A stretch of DNA of 64,000 bases, taken from NCBI GenBank assembly GCA_002946415.1, contig NJPS01000012.1:434001-498000 (forward strand), read 5' to 3'. The translations under genes were made by a program, and so were the position numbers. Below, one piece after another: positions 45,912-57,276 of the stretch. How positions within the stretch are numbered: position 1 is the first letter of the stretch; every line of letters starts with the position of its first letter. The notes under the pieces are model-generated. The model did no database searches. It was given only the letters and a program-made list of their open reading frames with translations, and was not told where the DNA came from. Source of the stretch: Rutstroemia sp. NJR-2017a BVV2 (Eukaryota; Ascomycota; Leotiomycetes; Helotiales; Rutstroemiaceae).

Positions 45912-46027
45912 AGAAGATTCACTTAAATTGCGGTGCAGCATGCGCGTGTCTGTCAGGCTGTAGAGAGGACATTAGGTGTGATATTCAGTGCAGGGAATTT
46001 TGGTGCTGGCTATGCCGAGTGGCTTGG

Positions 46028-46130
46028 GTTACTGATTACGTGTTACTGTGTACTGGTTAATGTCTGCTGGTTACTGTCTACTGCTCACTGTTAAGTGATT
46101 ACTTATTACTGGTTGCTGATTGCTGATTGC
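46028..46130. repeat. Degenerate TTACTG-type repeat
   Basis: Words such as GTTACTG, GGTTACTG, GATTACT, TTACTGG and GCTGATTG recur about every 8-14 bases over 100 bp. The pattern is too diverged for a fixed period. Confidence 0.5.
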
Positions 46131-47067
46131 TTCCTCATAACTTGCTGTTCTCTCCATCCCATCGTGTTGTGGGTTGCTTTTTCAGCATCAGCAGCAATAC
46201 TGATGATTGGAGGTTACTGGCCACTGGTTATTGCGTTGAATGCATCCATTCAAATCCTTGCTCCCTGGGGAAAGTCTTGCTTGTGGTGCTAGTGCTAGAG
46301 CAAGGTTGGTGGATACTGGAGTGGGGGATGCGGATCGATCTCGGAAGCCAGCGATCTCGGAAGCAAGCATTTTTTCGTGTCTAGAAGGGGGCGAGGGGAC
46401 TTGTTGGATAACCCAGCGGGACAATTGTGGATGCACTTATTCAATGTCATGTTGATCTATTCACTTTTTGTTGTCTCCAATCATATGTCTGATGGCTCTT
46501 GTGCAACTTCAAAGTTGAGAAGTCGTCGATGCACTCGATGAGGTCTCAAATTATGTGTGGTTTTTGTCGAATATCGAAGTCTTGGTGTTGGGACCGGTGA
46601 ATTGGTGGCTCTCTGTACTTTTAAATGGTTTGTGATGTAGGGAGGCGCTTGGAAGACTTGTATAACGGAGACTTGTGTGCTCGGAGGGTAGATATCATCC
46701 GTTTGCTTGGGCGGGACAGATGTTTCAAGAGGAAACCTCGAAGTGAAGTGAAGTAGCTTGGAAGCAAGGAAGTTCGCTTAGCCAGCTCTGTATTCTCAAG
46801 ACTTCTATGAAGTTCTGAGTTTTCGGAAAGTGAATTGACGCTAAGTCGCGTGTACGTTCGACTGGGAAGGAAATCAATAAACCCTCGCGGCATAAACGCG
46901 TCGTCCTTTTCTTTGCCTCCACAACATCATATTTGGTGCTGGTGATATCAGTTACTGCAGCACATCTACTTCGTTCACTTCCTATTTCAATTGTGTCACT
47001 GATTTCCTCGATCACCTTCTAATTAAGCTCGTCAATTCTTTTGGTCGTCGAGTTTGCACTTCTCAAG

Positions 47068-48572
47068 ATGGACAAGGTAGACAAGGCACGCAGTCAAATT
47101 TGGAGCAAAAGTGAGGTAGATTTTATGGTGAAATACGTGCAAACCCGTCGGGAAGAGGCGCGCACAAAAGGGTTTGCTCTACCAGACAATCGATTGTTTA
47201 CCGAAGTAGCGGAAGAGATCTTTCGCAAGTTCGGTATCGAAAGAACGAAGCGATCATGCGTTTGGAAGTGGAGCCATTTGTTTCGAATCACAGAGCATGC
47301 AAGCATCGATGATTCAGATAATGACAAACACGGATCCGACAGTGACGAAAGCGATCTCGGCGCAGGCGGCACCTCACACGTCGAACCTTGGTCAGTCGAA
47401 GAGATGAATATAGTCTATGTGAATATCAAAGAGCGACGCGAGATGGAGGTTGAAAATAATATAGAACCATTGTCGAATAAGGCTACCATCGAGCTTGCGA
47501 ACAATTGCCTGCGTGAGCGGGGATTCACTAGGACTTTCAGCTCGGTGGCATCATGGTGGAATTCTAGAGGCAGAAAGCGTTTCAATTATGATGAAAGAGT
47601 ACCCATCGAAAGGACAAAATCCACAGCTTTATCCATCGAGAATGCAGAGGGATCGGTATCAAAGGATCGTAAGTTCACACCCACACTGCCTTCAGCTGGT
47701 TTGACTAAACATTTTCAGATCAATCCCTCAAGTCTGAGGATCATCAAGTCGGGCGACGCGAACCATACTCGGTAGAGAAAGAGAACGCTTCTAACAAAAT
47801 GAACATGACAAAGCGGAATTCGGAAGGATCAGAGCCTCGTTTTGTTCACTCACACGACCAAGCAAGTCAGCTTAGTGCTAGCTCATCGCGAAAAAAGGTG
47901 TCTCAATCTTACTCAAAAGGAGCCTATCAATCATTCGATCTGAGTAATGGCTAACAATAGGGTTCTTTTAGGAAGTTGAGACTAGTGCAGGTGAACTCAA
48001 AGCAGCTCCCACCGGCCTAGATAGCTCGAATAAGAGACCTCGCTCCGATGAAGGTCCAGATCGTCAGATTCCTCACTACAAACGCCCAAGAGGGTCTGAT
48101 GTTAATAATCAACAAGTAAGAATACTATACTATAACACACTGAGGAGAAAATTAACGCTAGTTATCGCTACAGACACGACGACGAGCTTTGTCTCCTGTC
48201 ACGCCTAAGGGGACACAGGCAGGAACCAAATCGGTCAATAAACTCGTCCCAACTCAGTCGCCAATTCAGATATATTCCTCGCCCGTGTCTAAGGCAGAAA
48301 AGTCGGACTTCGCAGATGGGACAATCCACTCAATTGAGTTCACGAAGATGTTGCGTGCCGAACAGCATAGGATTGAGCAGAAGATTGTTGCCTCAGAAGA
48401 GACTCAAAAGCATCAGCTGAAGAGACTTGAGACACACAGGAGCAAAGAAAAGGAGGAGATGAAGGCTGCCGAGCAGGTCGAACGGGACATGGACCTTGAG
48501 CGACAGAACGAACATCGCCTACGAAGGGAGCTGAAACGCATGCAGCTAGTTGGAAGTGGAGACTATGCATAG
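47068..48572 (+). CDS. Myb/SANT-like protein 1 of 3 (440 aa)
   Basis: Join(47068..47668, 47719..47897, 47972..48115, 48174..48572); all phases agree. Two Myb/SANT (trihelix-like) domains lie in exon 1. The first runs from IWSKSEVDFMVKYVQTRREE to KRSCVWKWSHLF; the second from PWSVEEMNIVYVNIKERREM to TFSSVASWWNSRGRKRF. Each has the regular Trp spacing and a basic third helix. An acidic linker (DDSDNDKHGSDSDESD) separates them. The middle exons are Ser-rich with a candidate nuclear signal (NKRPRSDEGPDRQIPHYKRP). The C terminus is a long charged coiled coil (EFTKMLRAEQHRIEQKIVA, then KRLETHRSKEKEEMKAAEQ). A nuclear DNA-binding role is inferred from the folds. It is the first of three co-oriented relatives. 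The open frame extends 9 codons upstream of the chosen ATG. Confidence 0.8.
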
Positions 48573-49366
48573 TCTGTATGCGAGCTGGAGAAGAGGAAAT
48601 TGTTGGATTTTTTGTTGTCGACTATACCCAGCGTTGTTTCACAATTTGTTTTATATTTCGAGAGGATTATGAATATCGTAGGAAAGCAATGTCGGAGCTG
48701 TTGTCTGCCAGGCGCTTGCCAGTGCTAAAGGACAGAGCTGTCGACCATGAAACTGTCACTATCCGGGGAAATACAAGGGTAGAGAAAGGGATGAAACTGG
48801 ATTAATCAATCTTTCCAAAGATGAAAGTGTAGAGTTAGATGATACCCAATTATATAATCTGAAGGCAGGCCCTGGAGTAGGTTTGCGTCTTTCAAAGTAT
48901 GTGATAGGTTACCGGTAGATCGGAACCAACAAACGACCAACATGCTCCAACAATAGCCCCTGCAGGCAAGACTGTCAGATGAACTATTAGCCATTCGATA
49001 TATAGAAGTGAATCTGGTTGCAACGTCTCGTGGACAGATGAGGCAAAGTGTGATTCACTTAGTCTGGATAATTTCCGGGCGCGCTTTCCTTTCCGATACT
49101 TGAATATTTCCACATCTTGTCTGTTTGCTTTTTCCTACAGCCCTGCACCGTTCTCGTTTCACACCTTCGATTCATTCTCTTACTTTACATAATCATTTGA
49201 ACCATTTTGTTTTTGATATATTGCGCTACGATATTGTGTTTCTTGTCAGTCAATCCGAAATTGGATTTGCTTCTGAATCTTTCCAGCTACTTTCGCTGTT
49301 CATTTGATATACTCGGCCTCACCTTCGTTATATCTATCAAGCTCTGTCCAAGATACCGACGGAGCA
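48573..49366. other. Spacer between Myb/SANT-like genes 1 and 2
   Basis: No gene seen. GTCGACTATACCCAGCGTT at 48616-48634 recurs in a near-identical form downstream of gene 2 (51476-51494). The right half is the pyrimidine-rich leader of gene 2. Confidence 0.5.
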
Positions 49367-51364
49367 ATGGACTTCGAAGATAATTTTTATGACCTACAGC
49401 CGCGACTGGATTCGACCACAACCAAAGAAAGAAAGATGGAAAGATGGGACGATGGGCAGAAAGCTATACTCAAGAAAGTTGTCATGGAAGTCATGGAAGA
49501 GCAAGGCGGTTCTATGCACGGAGGAGAACGTGCACTTTTCGAAATCGTAGCGGAGAGACTTAAAACTCATGGTTTCGATCGCACAGGTCAAGCATGTCTA
49601 ATCAAATGGAAACGCATGGAACCAGTGACAGACGAGTACTCACAGACTAATGCTTCCTACGATATCTTGTCAGAGCACGATGAAACTTTTGAAGTCGAAT
49701 CGGATGACGAGACATGGGAAACGCCCAAGGCCACTGACCGCAAAGCAGCCCAAAGGAAGCAAGGTTCTCGAAAGAATGCTCACAATCGAGGTTGGAGTAA
49801 AGAAGAAGAACTGATCTTTTCCGATCACATCAAAACTCGACGAGAGCAGGGGAAAAGATTGGGGCTGAAAACAGTCATGACAGAAGATCTTTTCGCGTCA
49901 ATGGTCATTCTTCTCAAAGAGAAAGGCTACACTCGGACACTCGCTGCATGCCGCTGCCATTGGCATGCGAAGATGAAAGGACAAATGGGAATCGAGGAAA
50001 GTCCTGAGAATTCGAGTATCGCCGTCACCCCGGATGCAACATTTTCTACTCCTCGCTCAACTTCAGATACGAGGTCGGACGACAATGTAGTTAGCGACAT
50101 GATGGCTGCAGATGAGGGTATTGCTTCCGGATTCCAATATCGCAGTGAGTAGACATTATGTATCAATCATTCTTTCTTAAATACTTACAATATTATAGGT
50201 ACCATCCGTCTATCCGAGGGAGACGCGCTGCCAAAGGTAAGCTACTCAAAGAACTCAATTATACATATCCGACATCTTAATGATATGATGATATCGTGCA
50301 GCAGGAGGAGGTAGCTACCAATTTCGAGAGCATAGATGCCCAGATATCACCCAAGGTGTTTTCAGATAACGGCGTAGAAGTCTCGCGCGAGCAAAAAGCT
50401 TTGTTGGAGGCGGCCTTTTCGAAGGGGATTCATTTCACCTCTGAGACGCTACAAGAACTTTGCCGAACCACAGGTTTAGCATCCCATGAGATTAATGTAT
50501 GTTGATATTGAATTGGTGTCTATTGTAAATGTTGCTAATCAAGGGGCCGATAACTATAGACGTGGTACTTGAAAAAGAGAGAGGCAGCCAACAAGGAGAA
50601 AGAAACAGTTCTTCTAACCGCAAAGATTGAGAAGGATAGTTCTACTTCAATGGAACAGCTAAACGAAATAAAACAGGGAAACAGTTGGACTTCCAAGCAT
50701 AGTCGCACACCCGATGTCATCGGCGAACCTTTGGGCAATGAGAGAATGAGCTCCGATTCAAGACCATCGAAGAAAGCACGCTATAACAACGGTAGATCAG
50801 TTTCAATTGGCGGACAAGGAGATGCGACCGATATGAGCTCAGATGTAGGTAACATCATGGCCTACTCTTGATCAGCCATACTGACCACACACATAGATCG
50901 GAGACAAAAGCACACCCCTCTCAAACCCTGCCGTTATCACCCCCACTGATAGCCGGCAACGTTCCGTCGAAACAAAGTCCTCCTTTTTTCCTCATCCCGA
51001 GGAACAAATTTCAACAGGCTATAGTCCACACTTCAAGGGAATCTTAGTGAGTGAGCGTAGCGAATTCCAAAGAAGAATACGCTTGGCCGAGAGAAAGCAG
51101 GAGCACCTAGACGAAGCGATCGCCGACCATACCGCAAGGATTCAAGAGGAAGAGTTGGCTCAAGATCAGAAAAGAAAGGAGTTGGCACAAGTGCAGGAAC
51201 GCCTCGAATTAGCGATCGCCGACCACACCGCGAGGATTGAAGCAGAAAAGCTTGCTAAAACCCAGAAAGAAAATGAGTTGAGAGAAACGAAAGTAAGCCG
51301 AATGGCGAATATGAACGAGCTGGACGTTCTCGATAAGATGATTCGTCGGGGGAATATGTCATAA
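49367..51364 (+). CDS. Myb/SANT-like protein 2 of 3, with homeodomain-like segment (587 aa)
   Basis: Join(49367..50144, 50199..50236, 50302..50496, 50560..50844, 50897..51364). Two Myb/SANT-like domains lie in exon 1: RWDDGQKAILKKVVMEVMEE to CLIKWKRMEP, and GWSKEEELIFSDHIKTRREQ to TLAACRCHWHAKMKG. Exons 3-4 together encode SREQKALLEAAFSKGIHF then TGLASHEIN-TWYLKKREAAN, which follows the helix pattern of a homeodomain with W at the recognition-helix position but lacks the canonical WFxNRR. The C-terminal coiled coil carries an internal duplication (AIADHTARI occurs twice, 45 residues apart or less). The acceptor of exon 3 is CAGCAG (NAGNAG), so one Gln may be optional. A nuclear DNA-binding role is inferred. 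Its relatives lie on either side. Confidence 0.8.
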
Positions 51365-53420
51365 TAGCAGATTGGGATTTTTGTCTGCGGTAGGGATGCC
51401 TTGTTTGTTGGAATAGCTCGAGAGTCAGTACGGATCGTCTGCTAGACATTTCTTCATGCCGGCTCTTGTGCGTGTAGTCGATTATACCCAGCGTTTGATA
51501 TTTCTTTTCTTATTTGCTTTATGGGAGGAATTAAGAGCACAATGTTTGCAGAGGAAAGTGGGAAACCCAGATCAAGGAAAGCTGTTAGTATTATATTGCA
51601 CATGTCTTGCTGAAGAGAGAATGAGAAAACTGTACGATTAAATGCATTTCTGTTACACGCTTACTGTGTTATTGGCATCTTGCTTGACGATATCTTAACT
51701 TCATGACCTCTCGCGCTTCCAAGGCGTCTATTGGGCTGATAGCCTATCGATCCATAGATATGTTTCAAGTAGTTGGACCTCAGAACAGGCAAGGGGAAAC
51801 GACGGAATTCTGCAGCTGTCTCAAAACGAGCCGAGCCGAGATGGAACCAATTATATGTCACTCAGCTGTCTGTGATACTGGTAGCTAGTTGTGACAGCAT
51901 TTTATGTCATCCAGAACATGCTACAACCCTTCAAAGATACATTCAGGATTTATGTTTATGCTCGAACATATAGTTATATGATTGTATCCCACGATTGTAC
52001 ATCCATTTCCAACCACCTGGTCCACCTCCTTGGCTAGCACTGCAGAAACAGCTCCAGGGCGTGTTTCCCACACTCGGTTCAAAGCATAGCACCTTCTCTG
52101 TACTACCGATCTCGTCCCTTGGACCAAGGTCTCTCGGTGTCCGCGGGTGGGAAGGGAGCACTCCTTCTACACCTCGTTCTGATATGGAATGGGCTTAACA
52201 GCATCGGTATCGGTGGTCCTCCATCTGCGGCGATTTGGTGCTTCGGTGCTTCAATGCAGGCATTTTCCGCGCTCAGAAGCAATGATAGCCGTCGACCTTA
52301 TGGATAAAAGTGAAAGTGTTTTGCTTGTCGATCAAGAAGGTAGAAAGGTTATTGCTCACAAGTGACTGCAGGTCCATCGACGCCTAATTTCTGTCTTGTG
52401 AATGGATGACACTATTCCCAACCTCAACATTGAGCGGGAAAGTCTGCGAGATGGAAGAGTGATCTATAGCCTCCGCGAGTATACGAGCTTCACGAATGGC
52501 AATGAAAGCATTGTGCTGGCTGTATGCTCTAGTTGATGAGAAACTTCGTTGATATGAGGGCATAGGGTCTCTGCCTGGCCGAGGTATCGTACTTTTATGG
52601 TTACTCGCATGCCCGATGGTTGTAAATTCTCGATTGTTGTTCGCTTTCAATGCTTGGTGGATTTCGTACACTGTATGTGCTGGGTTGCGTTCTATGGCTC
52701 ATAGCAGCTGGATTTTGGTGTACGGCAGACTGACCAAGGTCTCTGCCATATCCACTGCAATAATCGTCGACTTGGTGTGCAGAAGCGAACTTGACTCTCT
52801 CCCATATCAGGTTCTTTCCAATTTTGGCAGGCACCGTTTCTCGTTGTGATCTAGGTCGGCTTTCATCTTCATCATATCTTCCCACATCAAACACCATTGA
52901 CAAGTTCACCTTTCCATCATTATTCGTACTTGAAACGACTTTCTTATCTATCTGAATAGCCATATTCTAGTTATCTTATTCGGCGTCGTTCATTTACGTT
53001 GACTTCGATAACCTGTCTTCGTCGACAAGATACCTTCTTGTGCCTTCCTCACCTTCATCAGGGAGATGTAAATTCGAACACCATCTCGTTTGTGGTTTTA
53101 TGTTTACTGTTTGTTTGATTAATACTTTCCGACTGCAATTTGCAAAGCAGCTTCTGCGACTTCTCGATAAATTTCGAAGTGTGCTGCGAGTGGAGGGAAG
53201 CAAACACTTCAGCGTCCCACATCGAGAAGACAAAGGCAGATCCTTGAAACAGTATTGTATGATTATCAGTGTAAGTAGATACTTTCCATCCATTTTAGAA
53301 GAGGTCACAAGGGTTCCTTCGGGCCAATATCCATCTTGCTTGCTTGCGCGCCCTTTGCTCACCCAGCTGTTCAGGCAACGTCTGCCAATCTGCCCACGGT
53401 GTTGAGATTAGCTTAGAATC
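51365..53420. other. Spacer between Myb/SANT-like genes 2 and 3, 2.06 kb
   Basis: It holds the shared downstream motif at 51476-51494 and a possible minus-strand gene or relic at 52384-52963, listed separately. Open frames at 52994-53405 on both strands have no motif support and probably reflect the leader of gene 3. Confidence 0.45.
52384..52963 (-). pseudogene. Possible small gene or frameshifted relic, unknown
   Basis: An ATG at 52963 opens a 120-codon frame (MAIQIDKKVVSSTNNDGKVN...) that stops at 52601. A second frame, already open from 52671, continues for 95 codons to 52384 (ending GNSVIHSQDRN). Both have protein-like composition. Joining them needs a shift of frame near 52600. The only GT-AG choice there would remove 13 bases, too short for an intron. 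Either the first ORF is a complete small gene, or this is one gene with a frameshift. No domain is recognised. Confidence 0.3.
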
Positions 53421-55706
53421 ATGGCGCCAGAAAGACTACAGCGCAGGAGACGAGCCATGAAGAGTCCCAACACGCCGCCGTTAGCCCAAAATAAGCCTGC
53501 CTCTTCATCTGATCGTCGAGTGCCATCCCAAAAGCCTAAATCTACATTGACAAATACAACCGGAATTTCCAACCTTGCAGATGAATGTGCACGTCCGAAG
53601 GTTGACGGACCCAAATCTCATAAGATACGTCTGAAGGATAAAGAGCTAAAGGTATTGCAAAAGTTCCTAGAGACCGAGAAGGACAAACATCGGAAACGTA
53701 GCAACGAATTGATTTTCGAGGAAGCTACCTGTGAGCTTGCGAGCAGATTCGGGGAGGAGAGTCGATACGATGCACGAGATTTGCAGGATTACTGGATGAC
53801 TAGGGGAAAGAAACAAACTGGTCTTGCTTGGCCATCAGAGAATGAGGTACTGCCTGATCGAACTGCGGAACATGGCAGTGCTCCTAAGAAGGCCAAGGTC
53901 AAAATTCCCTGTTCGCTTGAAGGTCCGACTCTTGTATGGTCAGGACCTGATATCAGAAGTCCAGAATGGACAGAGGAAGAAGAGAACTTACTCCTTGAAG
54001 AAGTCAAGAGTGCACGAGCTGCTGGCCCAGCAGCTGGCCCATCTCGAGACTCAGATATGACTTTTTGGTTGAAGATCCTTGCGAAAATGAAAGAAGCTGG
54101 CTACCAATATCGATCACCAATGGAATTCAAACAAAAGTGGCAAGAGATTTATAAAGAAGAAGTTGGAGATGGCAAACAAGTTCGCTTCGAATCGGAAAAG
54201 GAGACTCTCGAAACTAAAGCCCCTAATCGGCCATTACCCCCTAAGAATAGGTACAACTCGAGTGAGAGAGCGAAGCGCAGGAACGAGAATGCCTCAAATG
54301 ATTACGAGAAGGGCAGTGGAACACATAAAGCCCAAAACATTGGAGGATCTTCGGGACGAAGGATTGTAGCAACCAAGTCTCCCTTGAGTCGCGTCCTGGA
54401 ACAAAGAAAGCGACGAGCTGCGCAAAGCAGCGAAGAAAGAGAAGCCAAGAAGCAGCGTCGAAATACACGCAAAAAGGTATGTGACTCAGATGAACAACCA
54501 TGGCGTTCAAACTTTGAAGGAGTTATACGTATCCGAAAAGAATACGGAGCAATGATTACGAGTCGATGTTTCCACACACAGGAAGTTCTCCTGTATCTGT
54601 CACTGACTTATAGATAATGTCTCCAGGTTCGAAACCAAACAGTACCATCCTACAACCCGAAGATCGAACCGCCGTCACGCCCACGCGACGCCCCCGCCAA
54701 TGTCTATGATAATATGGAGAATTTGAGAAAGGCTGGCATGATGCCCGACGGTCATCATGAGAGAAGCTCCAAGGGGGGCGAAGCTCAGCAACGAAGCTCG
54801 GAATCTTCAGCATTTGATACAGAGAATTCGAATGAATCGCGCTTCGAGACTAAATCTTGTGATGATGTCAACTCATCAACGGCTCGATCTGAAACATCGG
54901 AGAATCAGAATGACCATAAGGATATCGCCACCTCCGGACCTAATCGCTCTTCTACCGACGACTTGTTTCGCTGTGGTGAAGACGACAATCCTTTTGCTGG
55001 CAACATCGACACTGCCGCATCGCCAGCGTACGACTCCGGATCGGATGTATCGAGATCAGAAGACTCGAAACCAAGTATTTCTCGGACAGACTCCCCAGAA
55101 AACCACGAAGCTACCGAAGCCCGACAGCGTCTTCTAGATAACCTTCAGTCTCAACTTGTTTGGATGACCCATGAACAGCTAGAAGATCTGCAAGAAAGCT
55201 TGTCTCAACAAAACCATGGCCTTGATATGCTTCAAGATGGAACAGCAATAGGCGTGGATGATTCGAATAGAAGCAACATGATCATGCAAGATGAAAAGGA
55301 ACGGTTGGAGATGAGTGAAGCCTATCTAAAGCGCCTCATCGCAAGGGCTGAGGATGTGGCGGCTGAACTGAGAGGTGAGCTTGTGCAGGTGACGTTCGCT
55401 TTAGAGAAGTGGGACGCGCTTCGAGAAGAGATAGATAGGTGGATAAGGAAGGAAGGATGGATTCGACGAGAGGAAACTCAAGAAAGGGAGGATGTAAAAG
55501 AGGAAAGTGATGCGGATGCCAATGAGGAGTATGTCGATGAGAAGTATGTCAATGAGAGGTATGTCGATGAGAAGTATGTCGATGAGAAGTACGACAGTGA
55601 GCAGCATGACAATGAGGAGTATGATAGTGATCAGGATGGAAATGACGAGGATGACAATGATCAGGACGACGATGAAGAGTCTGCAACTGAGGAGTCTAGC
55701 AACTAG
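53421..55706 (+). CDS. Myb/SANT-like protein 3 of 3 (711 aa)
   Basis: Join(53421..54476, 54627..55706); the 150-bp intron is phase 0. The N terminus is basic (MAPERLQRRRRAMKSPN). Two Myb/SANT-like domains follow: IRLKDKELKVLQKFLETEKD to ARDLQDYWMTRGKK, and EWTEEEENLLLEEVKSARAA to SPMEFKQKWQEIYKEE. A strongly basic region (EQRKRRAAQSSEEREAKKQR) is a likely nuclear signal. The second exon is Ser/Asp-rich, then coiled-coil (EKERLEMSEAYLKRLIARAE), and ends in an acidic tail with 5-residue repeats (YVDEK, YVNER) and Asp/Glu runs. Alternative acceptors at 54612-54613 (TATAG) would shift the frame, so CTCCAG at 54626 is preferred. It is the longest member of the three-gene group; function inferred as nuclear DNA-binding. 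Confidence 0.8.
55536..55612 (+). repeat. 15-bp coding minisatellite (YVDEK)
   Basis: The unit GTATGTCGATGAGAA, encoding Tyr-Val-Asp-Glu-Lys with small variations, is repeated about five times near the 3' end of Myb/SANT-like gene 3. Confidence 0.85.
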
Positions 55707-56063
55707 AAGTATGAATGAGGATAGCGGGGACAATGCAGTTTTTTGTATGGAAATTGAACATAAGTATCAGGGGATGAAGGAGGTCTATGTTGTGTCGGAT
55801 CAACCACTGTCTATAGGGCATTGCAGTGCCACGAAATGAATACAAGGATATATATAAAGAACATGGGACTACAAGTTATTGATATATAGGAGCCCCCTAC
55901 GACACAAATGAGGTGATCTTATGAAGCTGATATGATATGATATGATATAGCTGGTTGGGGGAATGGTCAACTGGTATTCGTGCTGTTCCTCTGTGCTGGG
56001 ATAGGATAACAGTGAAGATCGACAAATGAGTACGACAATGCAATGGGAAAGAAGAAAGGAGCC
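55707..56063. other. Spacer, 0.36 kb
   Basis: 3' region of Myb/SANT-like gene 3. A short (GATAT)n run lies at about 55928-55948. No gene seen. Confidence 0.5.
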
Positions 56064-56578
56064 TACCTGGACTTCCCCTGGCTTGGGATATTGTATTCGC
56101 AATGGTCCGTTTGTCCATTTGGCTTGAGGAAATTAGGGGAGGCCTTCTGCTGTGTTTGGAGGAAGGATTCATTTGCTTCTTTGAAAGAATCGGTTGTGGG
56201 CAATACTTCTTCTATCTGAATACAGATAGTCTGGTGCTTTTCGAATCTTTTTCCACTTGGCTTGGCTTCCGGATATCTGAAAACGGGACTTGTTTGGGTC
56301 TTTGCGCTGCTGTGGAGGTCCACGGTTGAAGTCACCTTCCTTCGGATCGGTGCCTCAACATCTTCTAGGGACTCCCTAAAAGTTTTGAGAATATTGAATT
56401 TGAATTCTCGTCTGGTGTACAAATATACGCCAACAGATAGCAAGGGAATATCACCTTGATTTAATTCCACATGCTGGGTTGTATACGTCTTCTGGGTATC
56501 ATGATCTGCGTCCTGAGCAATTTCTTCACAGCCGGTCCTCCTCTGGCAAGTTAAATTTCTTGTCCTCTTCCCTCCCAT
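56064..56578 (-). CDS. Hypothetical protein, about 171 aa
   Basis: An ATG at 56578 opens 171 codons (MGGKRTRNLTCQRRTGCEEI to CEYNIPSQGKSR), ending TAG at about 56065-56063. Composition is protein-like and hydrophilic, with Lys, Thr and Ser rich segments such as EAPIRRKVTSTVDLHSSA. A donor-like GTAGGC overlaps the stop, so a further exon is possible. The start lies only 68 bp beyond the stop of the Fyv7 gene on the same strand, leaving little room for a promoter. It could be an independent gene or a chance frame in the Fyv7 3' region. No domain recognised. Confidence 0.4.
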
Positions 56579-56646
56579 GCTTCTTCTGCCTCACATATCC
56601 TTCTATCTCTCCGAGTCTGGCCCCTTTCCCCCAATCCACCCCCCCG

Positions 56647-57276
56647 CTAAACCTCAACAATCTTCTTCACTCTCTCCAACAACACCTTACTCTCCCTCCC
56701 CAACTTCCTCTGTCCATTCTTCCCCCCACTCCTCGCCTTCGCCATCTGCCTCCTAAACCGTTCCCGCTCCTCCCGCTTCTCCGCTATCTCCTTCTGCCGC
56801 CTCTCAAACTCCGCTTGTTTCGCTTCTCGCTCCTCTTTCTGCTTCCGCGCTATCTCCATCTCTTTGGCAAAATACGCCGGTTTGTTTCCCCTTCCATTGT
56901 TCCCGCCTCTTCTATCTCTATTTCTATTTCTTTCCCCCGCTCGTTCCTCCTCCTCTTCTTCAGGAGCATCTAGCATAGCTTTCCGATCAGGATGTAATTC
57001 CTGCTGCGTCTTTCTAGCACCATCCTCACCCTCCTCTCGCTCCAAAGTGTCATAGATCTTCCGCTCGCTTTCCAGGTTCCCCTGCTCCTGCGCCTTGATC
57101 TTCGCATACGATTTCTTGACTTTGGCTTTGTGGATCAGCGTCTTCTTGATCTTGTCGACTTTGCGCTTCCAGGTGCCGTCGGGGAGGTTGGCGGGGCCGA
57201 CACGGAAGCCCGGGCGGGGTTTTTTGGCGCTGGGTAAGGTGGTGTCGTCTTCGCGGGGGCGTTTGGTGGGTGCCAT
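56647..57276 (-). CDS. FYV7: Fyv7-like rRNA-processing protein
   Basis: Single exon, 209 aa, from the ATG at 57276. It is very basic. It starts MAPTKRPREDDTTLPSAKKP, then GFRVGPANLPDGTWKRKVDK and IKKTLIHKAKVKKSYAKIKA, the conserved Fyv7 block. A charged helical region follows (KEMEIARKQKEEREAKQAEF, then EIAEKREERERFRRQMAKA) and the C terminus reads GGKNGQRKLGRESKVLLERV. In yeast, Fyv7 is a nucleolar factor needed for 18S rRNA maturation in the small-subunit processome. Length and charge pattern fit the family. It is divergent from the Atos-like gene. The open frame extends far upstream of the chosen ATG but that part is repetitive and unlikely to be coding. Confidence 0.88.
   Translation of the reverse strand: MAPTKRPREDDTTLPSAKKPRPGFRVGPANLPDGTWKRKVDKIKKTLIHKAKVKKSYAKIKAQEQGNLESERKIYDTLEREEGEDGARKTQQELHPDRKAMLDAPEEEEEERAGERNRNRDRRGGNNGRGNKPAYFAKEMEIARKQKEEREAKQAEFERRQKEIAEKREERERFRRQMAKARSGGKNGQRKLGRESKVLLERVKKIVEV

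Larger units (their letters stand above)
45158..47067. other. Gene-free stretch, 1.9 kb, rich in simple repeats
   Basis: GT-rich and T-rich DNA at 45400-45780 (for example GGTGTTGGTGTTGGTCTGG), then (GAAGG)n at about 45887-45910. A degenerate repeat of GTTACTG / GATTACT-type words runs from about 46028 to 46130. No supported gene. The last few hundred bases are the upstream region of the first Myb/SANT-like gene. Confidence 0.5.
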
